From: CAYQNU01 sp964419055
GTDB lineage: Bacteria; Bacteroidota; Bacteroidia; Flavobacteriales_D; Parvicellaceae
NCBI GenBank assembly: GCA_964419055.1
Contig: CAYQNU010000027.1
Location: 1-33,909, forward strand
DNA: 33,909 nucleotides
Direction of reading: 5' to 3'
The first letter of the stretch is position 1, and the number at the start of each line of letters is the position of its first letter. Shown here one piece after another: positions 32,926 to 33,909 of the stretch. The position numbers and the translations under genes are program-made. Below the pieces are notes generated by a model. That model was not told the DNA's origin, ran no database searches, and was given only the letters and a program-made list of their open reading frames with translations.

Positions 32926-32947
32926 CTTATGAGCAATTTCAAATAGC

Positions 32948-33511
32948 ATGAGTGAAATAGAAACCAACGAATTTTTAACTAAAACATGGAATGAATTCTC
33001 TGATAAGTTATTCTATTTCATAGTAGCTCGTGTTGCCACTAAAGAAGATGCAGAAGATTTATTGCAAGAAGTGTTTATTAAAACACATTTGAATATTGAT
33101 AAATTTGAAAAAGGAACTAATTTGAATGCTTGGTTGTATGCCATTACACGTAATACGATTACAGATTATTATCGCAGCAAAAAACCAAATCAAAGTATAG
33201 AATCATCTCTTTCTAAAGAGCTTTTTGATGATGTAACTTCCGATTCCCATGATTTTTGTTGTTTGGAACCTCATATTAATGAACTGCCGGAAAAATATCA
33301 ACGAACCATTTATTTGAGCGAAATTAAAGGCTACAAGCATCAAGATATAGCTGATGAATTGGGTGTTTCTTTATCGGCCATAAAATCACAAGTGGTGAGA
33401 GGTCGTGAGTTACTAAAAGAAAAATTTGTTAGTTGCTGCAAATACCATTTAAACAGCGAAGGCAAACTCAGTGGAGAACCGGATTGTGCTCGACCAGAGT
33501 GTAATCATTGA
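32948..33511 (+). CDS. sigZ: ECF sigma factor, SigZ type, with cysteine-rich tail
   Basis: A 187-residue sigma-70 family factor. Region 2 (about 10-77) has KEDAEDLLQEVFIKTHLNID and LNAWLYAITRNTITDYYRS; region 4 (about 112-160) has LPEKYQRTIYLSEIKGYKHQ followed by the helix-turn-helix IADELGVSLSAIKSQVVRGR. Cysteine pairs stand at 104-105 and 163-164, with single Cys180 and Cys185 near the end, and the CC-x-x-x-L/H tail is characteristic of the SigZ family as I recall it. These Cys may bind zinc or sense redox state. No anti-sigma gene follows in the 398 bases left. The sigZ name is from family resemblance and could be a generic ECF. Confidence 0.87.
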   Translation: MSEIETNEFLTKTWNEFSDKLFYFIVARVATKEDAEDLLQEVFIKTHLNIDKFEKGTNLNAWLYAITRNTITDYYRSKKPNQSIESSLSKELFDDVTSDSHDFCCLEPHINELPEKYQRTIYLSEIKGYKHQDIADELGVSLSAIKSQVVRGRELLKEKFVSCCKYHLNSEGKLSGEPDCARPECNH

Positions 33512-33667
33512 TAGGTTATTCGGTTATTCAGTTGATAGGTCAAGACGAAGCAGAGCTTGTCTTGATGCAGACCAAGCGTCTGCATTATTCAGTTGATAGG
33601 TTGTTCGGTTGGTTGGTTATTCAGTTGGTTTGAGGGTCAAAAAGTACAAAGTCTTAAGTCCAAAGTT
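33508..33667. repeat. short direct repeats and palindromes after the sigma gene
   Basis: A 17-base direct repeat TTATTCAGTTGATAGGT occurs at 33524..33540 and 33585..33601; a 12-base version (TTATTCAGTTGG) is at 33617..33628, and related TTGATAGGTTATTCGG is at 33508..33523. The two 17-base copies flank two adjacent palindromes: TCAAGAC/GTCTTGA (33540..33546 and 33559..33565) and ATGCAGAC/GTCTGCAT (33565..33572 and 33578..33585). A low-complexity AAAGTC tract closes it at 33641..33667. Confidence 0.75.
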
Positions 33668-33909
33668 TAATTGCTAGTGTATCTTTTTGTCTATTCTATT
33701 CTTTCTCCACTTGACAAGTATTATTTTTTATTCTACATTTACTGAATCAAAATTTATCTAAATTAATAAATGCCTTTGAAACTTTTGTAATAAAGTTAAT
33801 TATACCATAACCTTTTAGGGTGAATTGGATAAAATTGTATCTAAAATGAATACATTTGTAACCTCCCCCAAAAATAGGACAACTTTAAAATATAATTATT
33901 AATTTTAAA
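33512..33909. other. 398-base stretch without a gene
   Basis: From the end of the sigma gene to the window edge I see no supported coding frame. The first 155 bases are the repeat-and-palindrome element described separately. The rest is AT-rich, with one -7-like promoter element at 33851..33858, so the next gene probably begins beyond the window. Confidence 0.75.
33851..33858 (+). promoter_or_regulatory. outward-facing -7 promoter element at the window end
   Basis: TACATTTG matches TAnnTTTG. A TTG at 33825..33827 lies 23 bases upstream, a little long for a -33 partner. The transcript would run out of the window to the right. Confidence 0.4.

Overview
The window reads as a draft or metagenome-derived piece of a Bacteroidota chromosome, most likely Flavobacteriales. 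The evidence is AT-rich DNA, start codons without Shine-Dalgarno sequences, repeated TAnnTTTG -7 promoter elements, a type IX secretion C-terminal sorting domain, two FISUMP-domain proteins, WG-repeat proteins, a TonB-dependent receptor with a carboxypeptidase-like N-terminal domain, and a LytTR regulator. I cannot fix the family or genus from the sequence. A run of ten Ns at 25283..25292 is an assembly gap that falls inside a tRNA gene.

Region 1 (1..9034, + strand) is a packed run of exported proteins: the tail of a WG-repeat gene, a small barrel-like protein, two tandem FISUMP paralogues, a double CAP-like protein, a WG-plus-barrel protein, a lipoprotein, an unrecognised exported protein, a protein with ten exact 24-residue YwqK/MORN_2-type repeats, and a second WG-like protein. 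It ends at a strong bidirectional terminator (9042..9078). No catalytic function is evident for most of these, so this is accessory, probably cell-surface, content.

Region 2 (9083..16784, - strand) is more conserved: an M1 peptidase with a small exported partner, a GT2/GT4 glycosyltransferase pair, a WbqC-like protein and signal peptidase I. Region 3 (17030..21166, + strand) holds a DUF4403 lipoprotein and a metal cassette, in which an exported HMA-domain protein overlaps the start of a TonB-dependent receptor gene.

Region 4 (21171..24915, - strand) has a T9SS-sorted esterase and the lysine-pathway pair lysA-lysC. Region 5 (24972..25563) has tRNA-Gly(GCC) and tRNA-Leu(TAA) with several hairpins. 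Region 6 (25604..32816, - strand) has an orphan LytTR response regulator, then two DUF3299-like exported proteins with their own promoter. Upstream of them lies a tightly overlapped operon: lgt, PhoX-like lipoprotein, ABC ATPase, FtsX-like permease with a His-rich loop, and a third DUF3299-like protein.

Region 7 (32948..33909, + strand) has a SigZ-type ECF sigma factor with a cysteine-rich tail, then about 400 bases of short repeats and palindromes with one candidate promoter facing out of the window. The best candidate for an under-described system is the His-rich ABC exporter with three DUF3299-like proteins whose cysteine motif erodes from copy to copy. The second is the exported repeat-protein island of region 1.
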